A stretch of 64,000 bases of DNA from assembly GCA_930367215.1 (NCBI GenBank), contig OV884058.1, forward strand, positions 109,949,802-110,013,801, read 5' to 3'. Of this stretch, positions 41,148 to 53,060 are shown one piece after another. The position numbers were made by a program, and so were the translations under genes. The number at the start of each line of letters is the position of its first letter. Position 1 is the first letter of the stretch. This stretch comes from Pollenia angustigena (Eukaryota > Arthropoda > Insecta > Diptera > Polleniidae). The notes beneath the pieces were generated by a model. The model was not told where the DNA came from and searched no databases. It saw nothing but the letters and a program-made list of their open reading frames with translations.

Positions 41148-43036
41148 GGTAGGTAGGTAGGTAGGTAGAAAGGCCGGTGTGAAGTCTCCTTCACTCAGAG
41201 ACCAATATGGTCCATTGTGACGCCTTAATTAGAGATAGCTATATGAAGGTAGAAAGTAGGTGAAATAAACAGCGAGAGCACAAGACAGATCCAAAAGATA
41301 GGTAGAAAAGAAAGGAAAGAAAAGAAGGTTAAGGACCAACCCCGAGAGAAATCCCATTCAAGCCAAATTCGCCCTACGTGCGGTTAGCACCCAGTCTCCT
41401 CTCGCGCAGCCAGGCCATCCCCATTACGAATCCTATCAGATTCTCGAGTCCGCAACTCGAGACATCCCCTAATTCGCCCTGGAATATACTGCCCAGCCAA
41501 CTCAGCCTGCTACCCTGAAACCTTGGACAGTGGCACAGAAAGTGCTCAACTGTCTCCAACTCCTCAGGGTCCTCGCACAACCTACATAAATCCGACAAGT
41601 CGGATCCTATCCTCACCGCCATTCATGGTCCTAACGTAGACCCTGCTCCTGCGCAGCAGCGACACCGAATCGGACTTTCTAAGCACCGGCCACAGTGTCC
41701 GCGATACCCGGCAGTCCGTTCGGCCCCCTAGGCCCGATTGGTCACGCCCAGTATCCACTCCTTAATTCTACCAAAATAGAAGCCCAATGGAGGCCTAACC
41801 GCCTCCACACAGTCAGGATCCTCCATCTCTGACCCCTGTCTTGCCAAGTCATCAGCAACCTCATTGCCGCCTATGTCGCAGTGACCCGGCACCCAGCACA
41901 ACCTTAGCAAATACTCCCCTAAGACTCCCTTCAGAGCCCTACTACACTCATCAACCAGCTTGGAGTTCAGATAACTGCCCCTTACGGCCATAAGAGCCGC
42001 CTGGCTGCCCACATATATAGTGACCTCCGAGCGCCTATCAATATTGTCCCTCATCAGTTCCACGCACTCCAGACCCCCAGAACCTCCGCCTGAAAAACAC
42101 TGCAGTCGTCAGGAAGCCTATATGACCAAATGTTCAGATCCTCAATGAAGACCCCTGCACCCGTGCCCCTCATCTTCGAGCCATCAGTGAAAATAGCAAA
42201 TCCACCAAATAATCTGCTCCTGCCCGACCAGCTCTCCCTAGAGGGCATTGTTACCTCCGGCAACCAACCAAAATCTAATCTGGTGCTCACACAATCAGTG
42301 GAGCCCGGCGGTCCCAGGTAATATCCACCAGCCTTTATCTCACCCAGGATCCGTGAGTGACCCTGAGTGTCATTCCTCGTCAGTCCTAGCTCCCTCAGTC
42401 TAAGAATGCTCCTGGCCGCCAGTCCCATCACATGCTGCTCAATAGGCAGAATATGTAGAATGACATCCAGGGCAGCCTGAGGAGTACTTCTCATGGCACC
42501 TGTCATGCCAATTGAAGCACACCTCTGAGCCTTAGAAAGAAGGTTCCTACGACTAGACAATCTCAATGACTCCCACCAACCACAGCATCCACACGTAAGA
42601 GTGGGTCTAACCACCGAAGTGTACAGCCATCCCACCACTGACGGCCGGAGTCCCCAGCTCCTACCTATCGATGATGTGCAAGCATAGTAGGCATTGATAC
42701 CCCTCTTGAGTCTCTCCTGAGTATTCCTATCCCATGACAGTTTGCTGTCCTGAAAAACACCCAGATACTTAGCACTATCAGATAGTCCAAGCTCCCCCTT
42801 CCCAGTACCGGTAGCCTAAACTATTCCACCTTGTACCTCCTAGTGAAAAGAACCAACTCCGTCTTCTCCGGATTAACTCCCAATCCCTTATCACTTGCCT
42901 ATGCCGACAGTTCGCCCAGTGCCCCTTGCATAATATAGCTAATTGTCGGCAGAAACTTGCCCGACACCAATATCACTACATCATCCCCGTAGGCCACGAC
43001 CTTCTGACCCATTCTGTCAAAACGTCTCAGAACGAC
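41148..43036 (-). mobile_element. 5'-truncated LOA-clade LINE inserted in Harbinger
   Basis: The minus strand starts at 43036 inside the RT domain and ends with a (CTAC)n tail at 41148-41165. It is flanked by a 13-bp duplication. This is a third LOA family in the window, since its tail and protein differ from both 1938-6130 and 32312-37864. 5' truncation at insertion is typical of target-primed reverse transcription. Confidence 0.88.
41374..43036 (-). pseudogene. LOA ORF2 remnant: RT end, RNase H, CCHC
   Basis: Begins at VVAYGDDVVILVSGKFLP, where the usual YADD reads YGDD, then GVNPEKTELVLFTRRYKVE with stops nearby. Frame 42638-42054 is the RT thumb (VVRPTLTCGCCGWWESL) running into RNase H (FAIFTDGSKM, FQAEVLGVW). 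Frame 42063-41728 has YVGSQAAL, where the family expects D in place of G, and WVPGHCDIGGNEVADDLARQ. Frame 41622-41374 has CRLCEDPEELETVEHFLCHC. The TDS-to-VGS change removes a catalytic Asp, and at least three frameshifts are present. Confidence 0.82.
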
Positions 43037-43049
43037 ATCCATCTACATA
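43037..43049. repeat. 13-bp target duplication, right copy
   Basis: ATCCATCTACATA, identical to 41135-41147. Confidence 0.9.
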
Positions 43050-43847
43050 TCCAATGCAGAATGGAAGCTCGCTGTATGTATCTGCAACAATTTTTGATCC
43101 TTCCTCTGCATTAGGCCAAGATATGTACTTTGACTGTAAATTTAAAAAGGCTTTAAAAATACGCCGTTTTACTTTGTCAATCGTGCCACCGTCACCAACA
43201 CAAAAAAACGCAGCCATTTTTTTTTATACTCGCTCCTTCAGATGACCCGAGTCTGTATAGGGCTATTGCTAACTGGTACTCAACAGAAAATTGTTCGCAA
43301 GAATGAGGTTGGTTAAATTCTTTATCATCAGAAATCATAGAAACTAGTGTATTGAATTCAAAACGGCTAACCCTCACCATTTTCAAAAATCTGTTGTCAT
43401 CTAACTGAGTTAAGATATCAAGAGACAACTTCATTGATTTCGAAACCCCACGGCGGTACGGAAGAACCGAAAATGTCCTCAACTAGCTCATCCAAAATGT
43501 TTCATTGTCACTGGTATCTACGGTATCCTCAAACTCCTTAAGCTCCACGAGTTCTATTTCATCAATTGCATTTTGCACTAAAAAATTTACGATTTTATCT
43601 TTTTCTTTAGATTTAGGCATTTTTGTTGACTGAATTTGTTTTCTTATTTAATAAGCCTTCAAACTGACTAAAACCGAGACAAAAAACAGCTGATTTATTA
43701 ATTTACAATATATACGAAAAAGACACTCACACATTGTAGTATTAAATCGTATTAAGTAGACCAGAGTTGTAAAATTAATACAAAGGGTGAAAACCGCTAA
43801 TCTCTTGTTTGTTTAATAAATAATAATTTTTTTTAAGTTTTCTATTC

Positions 43848-44369
43848 ACCCCTATCGCAAACAACTACTCCCATGAAAATATTCCCATATTTTTTTATTT
43901 TGTATTGTGAATGATTCCCATAAAAAAATTTTTTGGGAATGAATTCCCAAACTTAAAAAATTTGGCATCGCCAATGTTTACTCCCGCGAGTATTTTTACT
44001 AAATAAATTCCCAACAAGTGATAATGTGAACGAGAAGGGAACATGTAAATTTTAATTTGTATTCCAAATTAGGACTAAATTAAATTACTTTTTTCTTTTA
44101 TTGAAGGAGTGTAAATAAAGAAAATTAAGGTAAACACTATTCATTATTAATTTTATAAAATTTTTATTAGTATTTTATATTGTATATTTTTCTTTCACAA
44201 TACAAGCACTGACAAGTTATTCACAATAGAGACTTGTTTATAAAGCACTGACAAATAATTCACAATAGAAATTTTTACTCCCAAAATATTTGCGATACTG
44301 ATTTGTTGGGGATGGGAATATAGGTTTGCTCCCATATTACATATTCCCATAACATTCGCGATAGGGGTG
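43848..44369. mobile_element. MITE, CACCCCTATCGC ends
   Basis: CACCCCTATCGCAAACAACT at the left and GCGATAGGGGTG at the right. Internal TTCCCAT and ACTCCCA words are also arranged as inverted pairs. 522 bp, non-coding. Confidence 0.7.
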
Positions 44370-44607
44370 TTTGATTCAAATTCAATTCGTTGTTTTTTAA
44401 ATCTTATTAATACCAATTTTAAATATCAATCGTCAAATACACTGTAATTTTGTATAATAAAAAATTTACTCTACTTGAGTTTTGTTAATATTACCATTGC
44501 AAAATTTATAACAATTTCAAATGTAATGTTTATTTTTCAATTCTTCGATTTCATACATACATACATGTAAGGTTCTTGATACCTATTTTCTACGTAATTT
44601 AAAAAAT

Positions 44608-44665
44608 GTAAGAGAGCTAAATTCGGGTGTCCCAAATTTTAAATACCCTTCACCTAACTAAAGGC
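44608..44665 (-). mobile_element. INE-1-like fragment (3' hairpin end)
   Basis: AGAGAGCTAAATTCGGGTGT then CCCAAATTTTAAATACCCTTCACC matches the terminus plus TACCCTCCACC block of the element at 6298 in a diverged form. Confidence 0.45.
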
Positions 44666-46310
44666 CCAACCATAATGTGCTTAAGTTGGATGAAGCAAAT
44701 GTTCGAATACATGTAAATTATATAAGGCAAACCATATCGAACTTAAGGAAACTTTTTGCTAAGTGTTATGAAACTGTCATTTGCTTAAGCAAGGTGCGAA
44801 TCTTATCACACATTCCGTACGGAATCAAATGTTTTTTTATTTTGTTTTTGTTTTCTTAAGTATGTACATTTGAGAGACTTTTTGTTAATTTTTGACAGTA
44901 GGTTAAGCAAGGCTATGCATATTTTTGTTGAGCCTTTAATGTAGCTTCCTAGACCTCTCACCCATTAACATACATACATAAAACATAACTTGTATTGTGG
45001 AAACCGCACATAAGAAAGTAATAATTTTTTCTATCGAAACACCGTGTCGGCAGCAAGCATTTATTTCTAACTTTCTTGCTTGTTGACTTCAAATTAACTA
45101 ACCATTTACTAATATGCAAGATGAATTGAAACTGGGAAATCATACACGTACACAGATCTTTCTTCATGTTTTTGAATTAAAATAAAAATGTTAGCTTAGA
45201 ATTTTTTTTTAAAGCAAAATCAAATGTGATTTTTATTATTTTTGAAAAAAAGGCGGTAAGTACCTACATAAGAATTTCAACAAATATGTTAACAAACAAA
45301 AAATCTAAACTAAACTGAAGTCTCAATAATTTCTTAACTTTCTTACTTTTATGTGAAAATCTCCCAACAATATACAGTTGTTTTTCGTTGATTTTAAATT
45401 CTAAAAACAAGTTTGCTAAAAGGTTGCATTTTATTTACATATACATATTTCAAAATTCGTCATCTGGTAACACCTTACTCTCTCACTATTTTTCTATTTT
45501 CTTCTCCGTTTTTTTTGTTTTTTAATTTTTATGTGAGTGTATTTTTTTTATAAATTTTATAATTTTTTTAATGTATCATACATACAACTTGTTTTAAACT
45601 TGTTTGTCTAGTTTATAAAGTATGAAGAAGCCAACAAAACCAACAACAAATACATGATAAACTCTCAGATGTTTGTGTATTTGTTTTTATTTTTATTATT
45701 GTGCTTGTGAATGAGCTTGTCAAATAATATATAAATATAACTGTTGCACATAAAACAAAAACAAAGAAATAAAACATGACAAACAACAACTATAATAACA
45801 GGTGTTGAATTTCTGTTATTTTGTCGTGTGTTGTATGTTTTTATCTGTTTGATTTTGTTAGTTGGGTTAATTGTAATTTTTATATAAAGTGTGTGTCTGA
45901 TATTGACCTCCTCTTTAATACAATATTATTATATTTATTAAATTCAAATATTTGTATTTTAACACTTTGAACTTGAAAAATGGTTTAAGGGGGCTTAGTT
46001 TTAAATTTGGTGGACAATGTTTTTATTAAAACACAATAGGTACATACTTATGTAGGTACCTACATAGTTTTTTTTAGACATAAATAGAATAATTAATGTT
46101 TATAACGATTTAAAATAGGGTAAAATCTAGTAACATTCTCTAGATAATTGATAATTGTTAAATACCTACCTAATTTACCTAAAATACAGTTTTTTTTAAC
46201 TAAAAGTTAATTCCTTTATACATACTTGCAAATGTATGTATGTATGTACAAATATAGTAAATTGGTACCTTGTGTAGATATACATATGGGTGTTTCCAAA
46301 GTAACTGTCG
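44666..46310. other. No gene seen
   Basis: AT-rich intron-like DNA with ACAT/TATG simple repeats. No transposon ends or coding exon were recognised. Confidence 0.4.
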
Positions 46311-46739
46311 TTACCGATTTTCGGAGATTTTTTAAATAAAATTCCAACCTACCCAAATTTGCCACGAGGATTGCTCCATTTTGAACTTACGAAAGTTCAA
46401 GCATCGTTAGCAACCGAAAGAATTCATAAAAAATTTAATTTCAATACTTTCCAATAAAAAAGTAAAATTTTGCACATGATATGTCAAGTACTCTGATTAA
46501 ATTCTTTGAAATGTTTTATTTAAGGAATGGATTTATTTTCAAACCAAAGAAATTATTTATTTTTATTTATTTATTTATTTCAACAGGTAATACAAAAAGC
46601 ATTCTTGGCCAAAAAAAAGTATTACAAAGTAAATACATTAATAAATCACTATGTATGTCAATTTATATTATCTTATAACTAAAGCTCCTGTACATATTTA
46701 AATTAAAAGTATGGTTCTCAACCCAAACAACACAATTAT

Positions 46740-47880
46740 TGCAACATATAGACTATTAAAAATTTGTCCCAGCTAGAGATTTATGTGATTTAACAGAATT
46801 CTCTTAAAAGTGCTAAAAGAATGTGAAAAAGATCTTAGTTCAACAGGTAAGGTATTCCAAGTTCTCGCAACTCTAAAGGGCATAATAAACCTCACAAATG
46901 GCTTGGCAAACATGTCAAAATTTTACGTTTGTACAAACATTTTGTGTTGATAATTGGGGTGCTTGCTGTTTGGACAAACATTTGAAGCAATGTTTGCAGA
47001 AATATTAAAAATTTTTAATATTTGGCAGACATGTCGGATATTTGTCAAACTTTTTGTGACGTGTAATGCTAAATGTATTCAATTCAATTAATTTTGAATA
47101 TAAACTTACATTTTTTTAGTAGTATTGCTTGCCACAAAATAGCTCGTTGTTTAAATCACTTTTTACTTTAAATTTGTTGCTTTATTTTATAATTTCTTCT
47201 CCGTTTTAAGCAAAAAGCAACAAAATTGCCGCAGCACTATTGGAATCTGCATTCATTGAAAACAAAACAAAAATGAAAATTAATGTTTGTACGGAGAACA
47301 TTTGTGTTGTTAATTGGCAAACCCCAAACGGAAACAATGTGTGTGTTTGCCAAGCATTTTGTGTGGTTTATTATGCCCTTAACTAAAAATGAACGTGAGA
47401 AAACGTCATAATGGATGAGAGGAATTAAGATATGAGGATTTCTAGACGAACACAAAAAATTAAAGTTACTACATAAATCAAAGGGAACACCACATAATTC
47501 TTGAACGTATGTACATCCTAAAAATTCTAAGGCGCAACTAGTAACGTGATCACGAATTCTAAGACTATACAAATCGCAATATTTTGTTAAAGATCCGTTC
47601 AAATTTGTTTAGGACAGCGATCGATGATCCAGAAAAAATCTCAATACAATAATTTAGATTAGACATGAGGAGAGCATAAGCTACACGACGTTTTACGTAC
47701 TTTGGTATATATGAACTAAGGGAGTACAACCTTTTTAGAATTAAAAACGTCTAGCTGGAAAGATGGTTAACGTGTCGTTCAAACGAAAGATATCGATCAA
47801 GATAAACTCCGAGACATTTTAAATTTTCTACAAATTGAATAACCTCACCATTTATATAAATTGTTGGCTGTTGACAGGCA
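46740..47880 (-). pseudogene. LINE RT C-terminal remnant
   Basis: Reads CLGVYLDRYLSFERHVNHLS, then RRVAYALLMSNLNYCIEIFS, LNKFERIFNKILRFVYSLRI, DHVTSCALEFLGCTYVQELC and HYDVFSRSFLV. It resumes beyond the MITE as RVARTWNTLPVELRSFSHSF then STFKRILLNHINL. The WNTLPxELR...FKRxLxxH ending is the usual C-terminus of jockey/CR1-group RTs. Stops are few, but the catalytic core is absent. Confidence 0.65.
46877..47379. mobile_element. Tourist/Harbinger-type MITE, AGGGCATAATAAACC ends
   Basis: 503 bp. Ends AGGGCATAATAAACC and its mirror, extended by CACAAA and GGCTTGGCAAAC words. Flanked by TAA (46874-46876 and 47380-47382). Deleting the element and one TAA joins SRSFLV to RVARTWN in frame in the host LINE, which proves the 3-bp duplication. 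Confidence 0.8.
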
Positions 47881-48134
47881 TGATTACTGTAACCGCTGAC
47901 TCAAAATCAAAATTAGTTACCAAAAAAAAAAATTGTTTTAAAAGTAACGGTCGTTACATTATAAAAAGTTAAAAGTTTTTTGTGTCTGAATTCATTTATT
48001 AGGGTAACAAAAAAAAATTTTTTTTTGTTAGTATAATGAAAATTAAGGTTAATCTTTCGGAAAATGACAGATATTATAATATTAGCGGAAAAATGAATTC
48101 AAAATAATAATTTCATTTTTGAGCTATAAAGCCT

Positions 48135-48632
48135 AGTACTCTGTTCAAATTTGTGAAAAATGTGGAGCAACATTTATTATTTCACACGAAAATTTGGACA
48201 TGTATCGATGTTACCTATCATGCGAGTTTGTACAATTTGCCGATTCTATTCCTGCAAAGTATGCGACATTGTTTTGCGTATGTAAACAAACCCCACACGT
48301 ATTTTACTAAAAATATATTTTTTTAATAAAAAATGTAATAAAAAAGAAAGTAAATATGGATAAAAAACTGTTTCCGGTTGTGTTATATTCATTTTTTATT
48401 TCTTATTAAATAATCAGTTCATCCTTTTTTGCTTTTGCTTAAAATTTCGCGTGAAATAAGTGCAGCTTACATTATTTCGCAGTTGAAAAAAAATGTTGCC
48501 AGAAACATTTCGGAACTTTTTGATAAAATTAACAGAGTTCAACTCTATCAACATTATTTCATAGATATTCCGCAAAAGTTTTTTTCATATGCGTTTTGAC
48601 AGCATTTTACGTGAAATGTTGAACAGAGTACC
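48135..48632. mobile_element. MITE, GTACTCTGTTCAA ends
   Basis: AGTACTCTGTTCAA at the left and TTGAACAGAGTAC at the right, with TTACGTGAAATGTTG-type words near both ends. ~498 bp, non-coding. Confidence 0.6.
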
Positions 48633-49171
48633 AGACGTAATGGGTCATTTTCTGTGAAAACACCCATATCTAGTACATAAGAAGGTATACATAGAATAAT
48701 TTTTTAAAAAAAAATTTTATTCACCAATAAATAACCTTTTACGTTTGTATTTATATATTTATACATAGATATTTTGAAAACTAAAACTAAATGCTATTCA
48801 CTGCACATATTTAATATCCCAGCAAGCAATCATAACTTAAATTTATTTATTTTTAATTTTACAAATACAATTACAAATTAAATTTAAACTTAATTCACCG
48901 ATCAATAGTAACGTAGTCCTTTAAGCTGGTTTGGGCGAACGTTGATATAACCGTAACTTACCGTACCGTATTATAGAACTTCTGAAAACGTGTCTTATGT
49001 TTTTCATACATTAACAAAAAGTAATAGCATACATACATACGTAAATATGTAAAACAACACATACTGTGATGGGAATCAAAAATGTTCAAATGGAGACCGC
49101 AGGGCAGAAAATGTTTTAAGTGATTTAAATGGTATTAAAACAATATTTTGTGTATGAATAAAAATATTAAC
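48633..49171. other. No gene seen
   Basis: AT-rich with TACATA simple repeats. Confidence 0.35.
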
Positions 49172-49286
49172 CGCCGTATTCATAAAAAATTTAAATGGAT
49201 TTGAAATTCATTTTAAGAAAAATTTGTATGAAACTTTTGCCTTAAAATACATTTCAAACTTATTTTATTTTTTATGAATACGGGGC
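49172..49286. mobile_element. Tiny MITE, CC(G/C)GTATTCATAAA ends
   Basis: CGCCGTATTCATAAAA at the left and TTTTATGAATACGGGG at the right, 115 bp. Second member of the family at 26494. It abuts the next MITE. Confidence 0.6.
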
Positions 49287-49288
49287 TA

Positions 49289-49747
49289 AAGGTGGAAGTA
49301 CATAACACGCGTTAGTTCGTCGACAAGTATCGGGCGTTTAAAAACTTTAGCGCGTCAAAAACTGCAAGTTACACAACACGCGTTGCAAAAGCCATTCCTG
49401 TCAGCTGTTTTTTATTTGTTTACTTATTTGTGCATTAAAAACATGTTCGAAAGTATATCAAGATTTTGTTATTTTATTCAATTTATTTTTTATATAAATA
49501 TTGTTTGTTTTTTAAGCTCTTCAATAAGTTTTTCTTTCATGATTCACAAATTTGTTAAATTATTCTTTTTATTGTCAGCTGATTACTTGTCAAAAATACA
49601 CAACGCGTTAGAAAGTTCAAAGTTAACCAACTTTCTGGCGCAAACGCGTCAAAATATTTTGCATGTACCTTGTTCTATGAAAACACACTAGTTTAACTTT
49701 TTTTGACAGAGCGCGCGCGCACTAACGCGTGTTATGTACTTCCACCT
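49289..49747 (+). mobile_element. MITE family B, copy 1
   Basis: 28-bp inverted ends, AAGGTGGAAGTACATAACAC then GCGTTAGT, mirrored at the right. The interior is rich in GCGC and ACGCG words and includes a (GC)5 run next to the right end. A second copy lies at 53586-54056 in the same orientation. The 102-codon frame inside is not a protein I recognise. Confidence 0.8.
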
Positions 49748-49920
49748 TAATAATTTAATATTTGATTAATATTAAACAACTATATATTTTAGCATATACA
49801 TATGTACATGTACATAGGTACATATGTATATTATTTTGTAAATATGCATACTCAAAACAATGTTTGTGTAACCATTTAAAGCTTTTTATGTATATATTTC
49901 ACATTTCTTTTGTATATGTA

Positions 49921-50846
49921 GGGTGATTTTTAAGAGCAATAGAAAAGTTAAAAAAAATACATACAATTCAGAAAAATGCATGCAATCTTTATTTGAATCG
50001 ATAGTACGGTCCATATAATTTAATGTTTGAAGATTATTTCATGCAAATGTTGACCTTGACTGCGCCTTAAATGGTCCATCCGCTTAGTCCGATTTTGGCA
50101 TACTCTTTTCAACATTTCGGCCGATATCTCATGAATAAATGCTTCAATGTTGTCTTCCAATGCGTCAATTGAAGCGGGCATGTGTGTATAGACATGAGCT
50201 TTAACATAGCCCCACAACAAATAGTCTAAAGGCGTTAAATCGCACGATCTAGGCGGCCAATTGACCGGTCCCGAACGTGAAATAAAATGTTCACCGAACT
50301 CGCCTCTCAATAAGTCCATTGTTAAGCGTGCTGTGTGGCATGTGGCACCGGCTGGTTAAACCACATGTCATGCAAGTCAAGCTCTTGCATTTTGGGCAAA
50401 AACAAGTTGGATATCATCTCACGTTGTTGAGTAACAGATGCCCAATTGCTGCGAACTGCGACGAATCGATAATTGATGGTCATCATTAACAAAGGCCGAT
50501 ACAGCTGCGATATTTTCTTCACTTCACACTCTACGTAAGCGTGTTGGTGGATAAATGTCCAACAATGTAAATTTGGTGCGAAATTTAGTCACAATAGCCC
50601 GAATAGCCGCTTCAGTGGATCGATTAAACTGACCATAAAATGGAAGAAGCGCGCGATGAACTTTCTTAACAGAGCACGCATTTTGATAATAAAATTCAAT
50701 AACTTGCAAGCGTTGTTCGTTTGTAAGACGATTCATGGTTAAATTATAGACCAAACTGAAGATGTTTGACAGTGAAACAAAACACGAAAATTGCTTCAGC
50801 TGTTTAAACCAGTGTTGCCAAAAAGGTAATAGCTAAAAAATCACCC
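49921..50846 (-). mobile_element. Mariner-like element, internally deleted
   Basis: Ends GGGTGATTTTTAAGAG and (reverse complement) GGGTGATTTTTTAGCT, with TA just outside the left end. 926 bp, against ~1.3 kb expected for an element with a full ~340-residue transposase. The transposase remnant is on the minus strand. Confidence 0.8.
50020..50736 (-). pseudogene. Mariner-type transposase with internal deletion
   Basis: ATG at 50736 (MNRLTNEQRLQVIEFYYQNA), then CSVKKVHRALLPFYGQFNRS: the N-terminal helix-turn-helix. A CGA-to-TGA stop at ~50526 is followed, still in frame, by SEENIAAVSAFVNDDHQLSI. At about 50420 the sequence jumps to EMISNLFLPKMQELDLHDMW, losing ~130 residues with the first catalytic Asp region. 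In the QDGATCHTA-type motif one base is lost and the Asp codon destroyed. The end (CDLTPLDYLLWGYVKAHVYT to HLHEIIFKH) is complete. IS630/Tc1/mariner superfamily; non-functional. Confidence 0.85.
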
Positions 50847-51504
50847 GATATATCTAAATATACATTTGTTTATTTTGTTCATCTAACCATTTGTACATAC
50901 ATATATTTGTACATATGGTAATACATGTTGTATTTTCGAATGTCCATAGACATATTAAAAATAAATTCTAAAGTAAATTCACCAAAACAAAAGCGGAAAT
51001 ACCCGCATTCAATTTTACATACAAAATACACATCACTGCTTTACAACTGCCACGTAACTACGGCATAAAAATCTATTTTATACAGATTGAGACTTTCCGT
51101 AAACTTGAAATTTAAATTCGGTAAGCATTTGCATCGTTTGAAAATAACAGCACGTCAGACAGCCCCAGAAATTTTTTTTAAAATATTTAAAAATATTATG
51201 GTTAATTTATCCACATTAATGTCACCGGAAATCGATATAATGTTAAATTTAGTCCTACATCAAGAAGCCAAAAACATATTATGGTTGCCTCCGAACATGT
51301 TATAATATTTTTCAATTAAAAAAAATTTACATTTAAAAGCTATGCCTGCGTTTTTGTTTGGTGTGGAGTTGATTTTATGAGTACGCTTTTAGCAATGCCA
51401 AAAAATATTGCAACATTTTTATACTTTTACTCGGATAATCTTGCACTTACTTGGTTCCTGACAATTTTGCATCGTTTGTGCGAAATAATTCTCTATATGT
51501 GTGT

Positions 51505-51568
51505 TATGTTTTTGCACTTTTGTTTTTTTCACAAGGGTGCAACTTTTGACGTGAATACCTTTAGTATA
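51505..51568. repeat. Half of the GGTATTCACGTCAC palindromic MITE
   Basis: TTTTTGCACTTTTG...AAGGGTGCAACTTTTGACGT then GAATACC matches the right arm of 21112-21277. Confidence 0.5.
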
Positions 51569-51647
51569 TATATTTTTGGCGTTAGGGGTGACAACCTTAT
51601 GAAAGTTTTATCCTGGGAAATAAAGTATGAATGAAAATCCCTTATGC

Positions 51648-51932
51648 GCCCCATACACGGTTCAATTCAGTTGTCAACTAAGTTGAAAGATTTTAAATTT
51701 ATTTTAAAATTTAATGAAATAAAAGACAATTTTTTAAATACTTAACTACAAAAATTAATTTTGACAGCTGATCACGAGACTTGAGCACACACAGTACAAT
51801 CGAATTGAAAGACTTTTGATTTTTCTTCCACCAACTCGACAACCGTCAAACTAATCAATTGACAAATCCATACACGCTTTGATTTGGAGAGCAACCGGCT
51901 CAGTTGACAACTGAATTGAATCGTGTATGGGC
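51648..51932. mobile_element. MITE, GCCCCATACACGGTTCAATT ends
   Basis: About 32 bp of inverted ends, GCCC(C)ATACACG(G/A)TTCAATTCAG then TTGTCAACT. 285 bp, non-coding. Confidence 0.75.
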
Positions 51933-52766
51933 TGCTTTAGTTTTAAGTTACTTACATAAGTGTTTTAATATTAAAATGATTCACTATATATAACATCCTT
52001 ATTAGGGTATTCAATTAAACGGGTTTAATTTTTGCTCGATTTAAGGATTAATTGATATTTGACATTTTCGATAATTTTTGAAAAAATTAATACTTGAAAA
52101 TAAACATTTTTTTTTTTTAAAATAAAACTTGTCAATGTAGCTCCAAATTGCTTCACTTTCGAACATTTAGAATCCTCTAGAGAATCGATCGAAGTATGTT
52201 GATTAAAATATTTATTCATTGAACCACATGTAGCCCCCTTTGATTTTGTTGGTGGAGCATCTTCTTCAAGTATTATGTTTTAGTCACTGTGTAAGTGGTA
52301 AATTAGTGAAGATGTTGAAGAAAATTTACTTTAATACATTTTTGGACCCTGTTACATTTAGAATTATTAGATTTATCCTACGTTCATTCTAAAGAGAGAA
52401 ACTCATTAAAACACTGTTAAAAAGGTGGCGTTTTTCAGAAATCGAAATTTTAAAAACGACCCTGAAATGAAAGTTCATAAAAAAACACTAAAAACTTAGG
52501 TAATTTTGTAAATAATTGAATTTAAATTATCGTTAGATTTCAATTTCACTTTATTTCGATTACTAGAACATACCCGATAAATTAATATAAATCTTTGAGT
52601 TAACATACCGTTGTCGATTTTTCTTTTGTAAAATTAATTATTAAATTGTGTTAAAAAAATGTAACAAAAATATAAGCTAAATTAATCAATAAACATGCTG
52701 TCTTTTTTTTAATTCCAACGGACACACACATTTGTTTTGTTTATTCGACTTAAAACTTTAAAAAAA

Positions 52767-53060
52767 TTATACATTTAACAGAAATATGATGGCACCAGCC
52801 CATAAACCGCACCAAATTGTGACTTTTTCTGGATGCATTAGTAGCTCTTGCAATGCTTCTGGCTGATCTTCACTCCAAAATCGACAATTCTGCTTATTAA
52901 CGTACCCAATGAGCCAAAAATGAGCTTCGTCGCTGAACACAAGAAGCGCGCGGTGAACTTTCTTAACAGAGCACGCATTTTGATAATAAAATTCAATAAG
53001 TTGCAAACGTTGTTCGTTTGTAAGACGATTCCTGGTTAAATTATAAACCAAACTAAAGAT
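52767..53060 (-). pseudogene. Second mariner transposase remnant, different deletion
   Basis: Same family as 50020-50736. Reads NRLTNEQRLQLIEFYYQNAC, SVKKVHRALL and jumps in frame to VFSDEAHFWLIGYVNKQNCR, then FWSEDQPEALQELLMHPEKV and TIWCGLWAGAII. The start codon is AGG instead of ATG. It keeps the SDEAHF block with the first catalytic Asp that the other copy lacks, but has no C-terminal part. The element ends are not recognisable. Confidence 0.85.

Larger units (their letters stand above)
40790..43620 (-). pseudogene. HARBI1-like DDE nuclease, interrupted
   Basis: Starts at ATG 43620 (MPKSKEKDKIVNFLVQNAID). A frameshift near 43490 leads to LDDNRFLKMVRVSRFEFNTL, EYQLAIALYRLGSS, TIDKVKRRIFKAFLNL and ELPFCIGYVDG. 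After the LINE (one copy of the 13-bp duplication removed) it continues GSEIPLAETP, then YSIKAQVVCDHKLRIRHVVV, GNPRSVHDSKIFKN and HQWIAGDSAYSLPP. YVDGSEI and GDSAYSL hold the first two catalytic Asp of HARBI1-type nucleases; the final Glu was not located. Such a protein, with its Myb-like partner, would excise elements with matching ends. It is dead here. Confidence 0.75.
40648..43797 (-). mobile_element. Harbinger (PIF) element carrying a nuclease gene, split by a LINE
   Basis: Left CGGTTTTCACCTT and right AAGGGTGAAAACCG are inverted ends. The nuclease gene is on the minus strand and is interrupted by a 1,889-bp LOA fragment. Without it the element is ~1.25 kb, too short to carry the usual second gene. 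The target duplication is not clear. Confidence 0.6.
46550..47900 (-). mobile_element. Jockey/CR1-like LINE 3' part, 5'-truncated
   Basis: On the minus strand: RT thumb and C-terminus (47880-47383 and 46873-46740), then a 3' UTR ending GGCCAAGAATGC...TGTATTACCTGTTG and an (AAAT)n tail at about 46556-46580. It is interrupted by a Tourist-type MITE. It shares family features with 30830-32299 and its 3' UTR with 21425-21850. Confidence 0.65.

Noticed and set aside
46310..47960. GTAACNGTCGTTAC words as terminal inverted repeats of an outer element
   Set aside because: The word is itself palindromic and occurs in direct as well as inverted sense, so ends could not be established.
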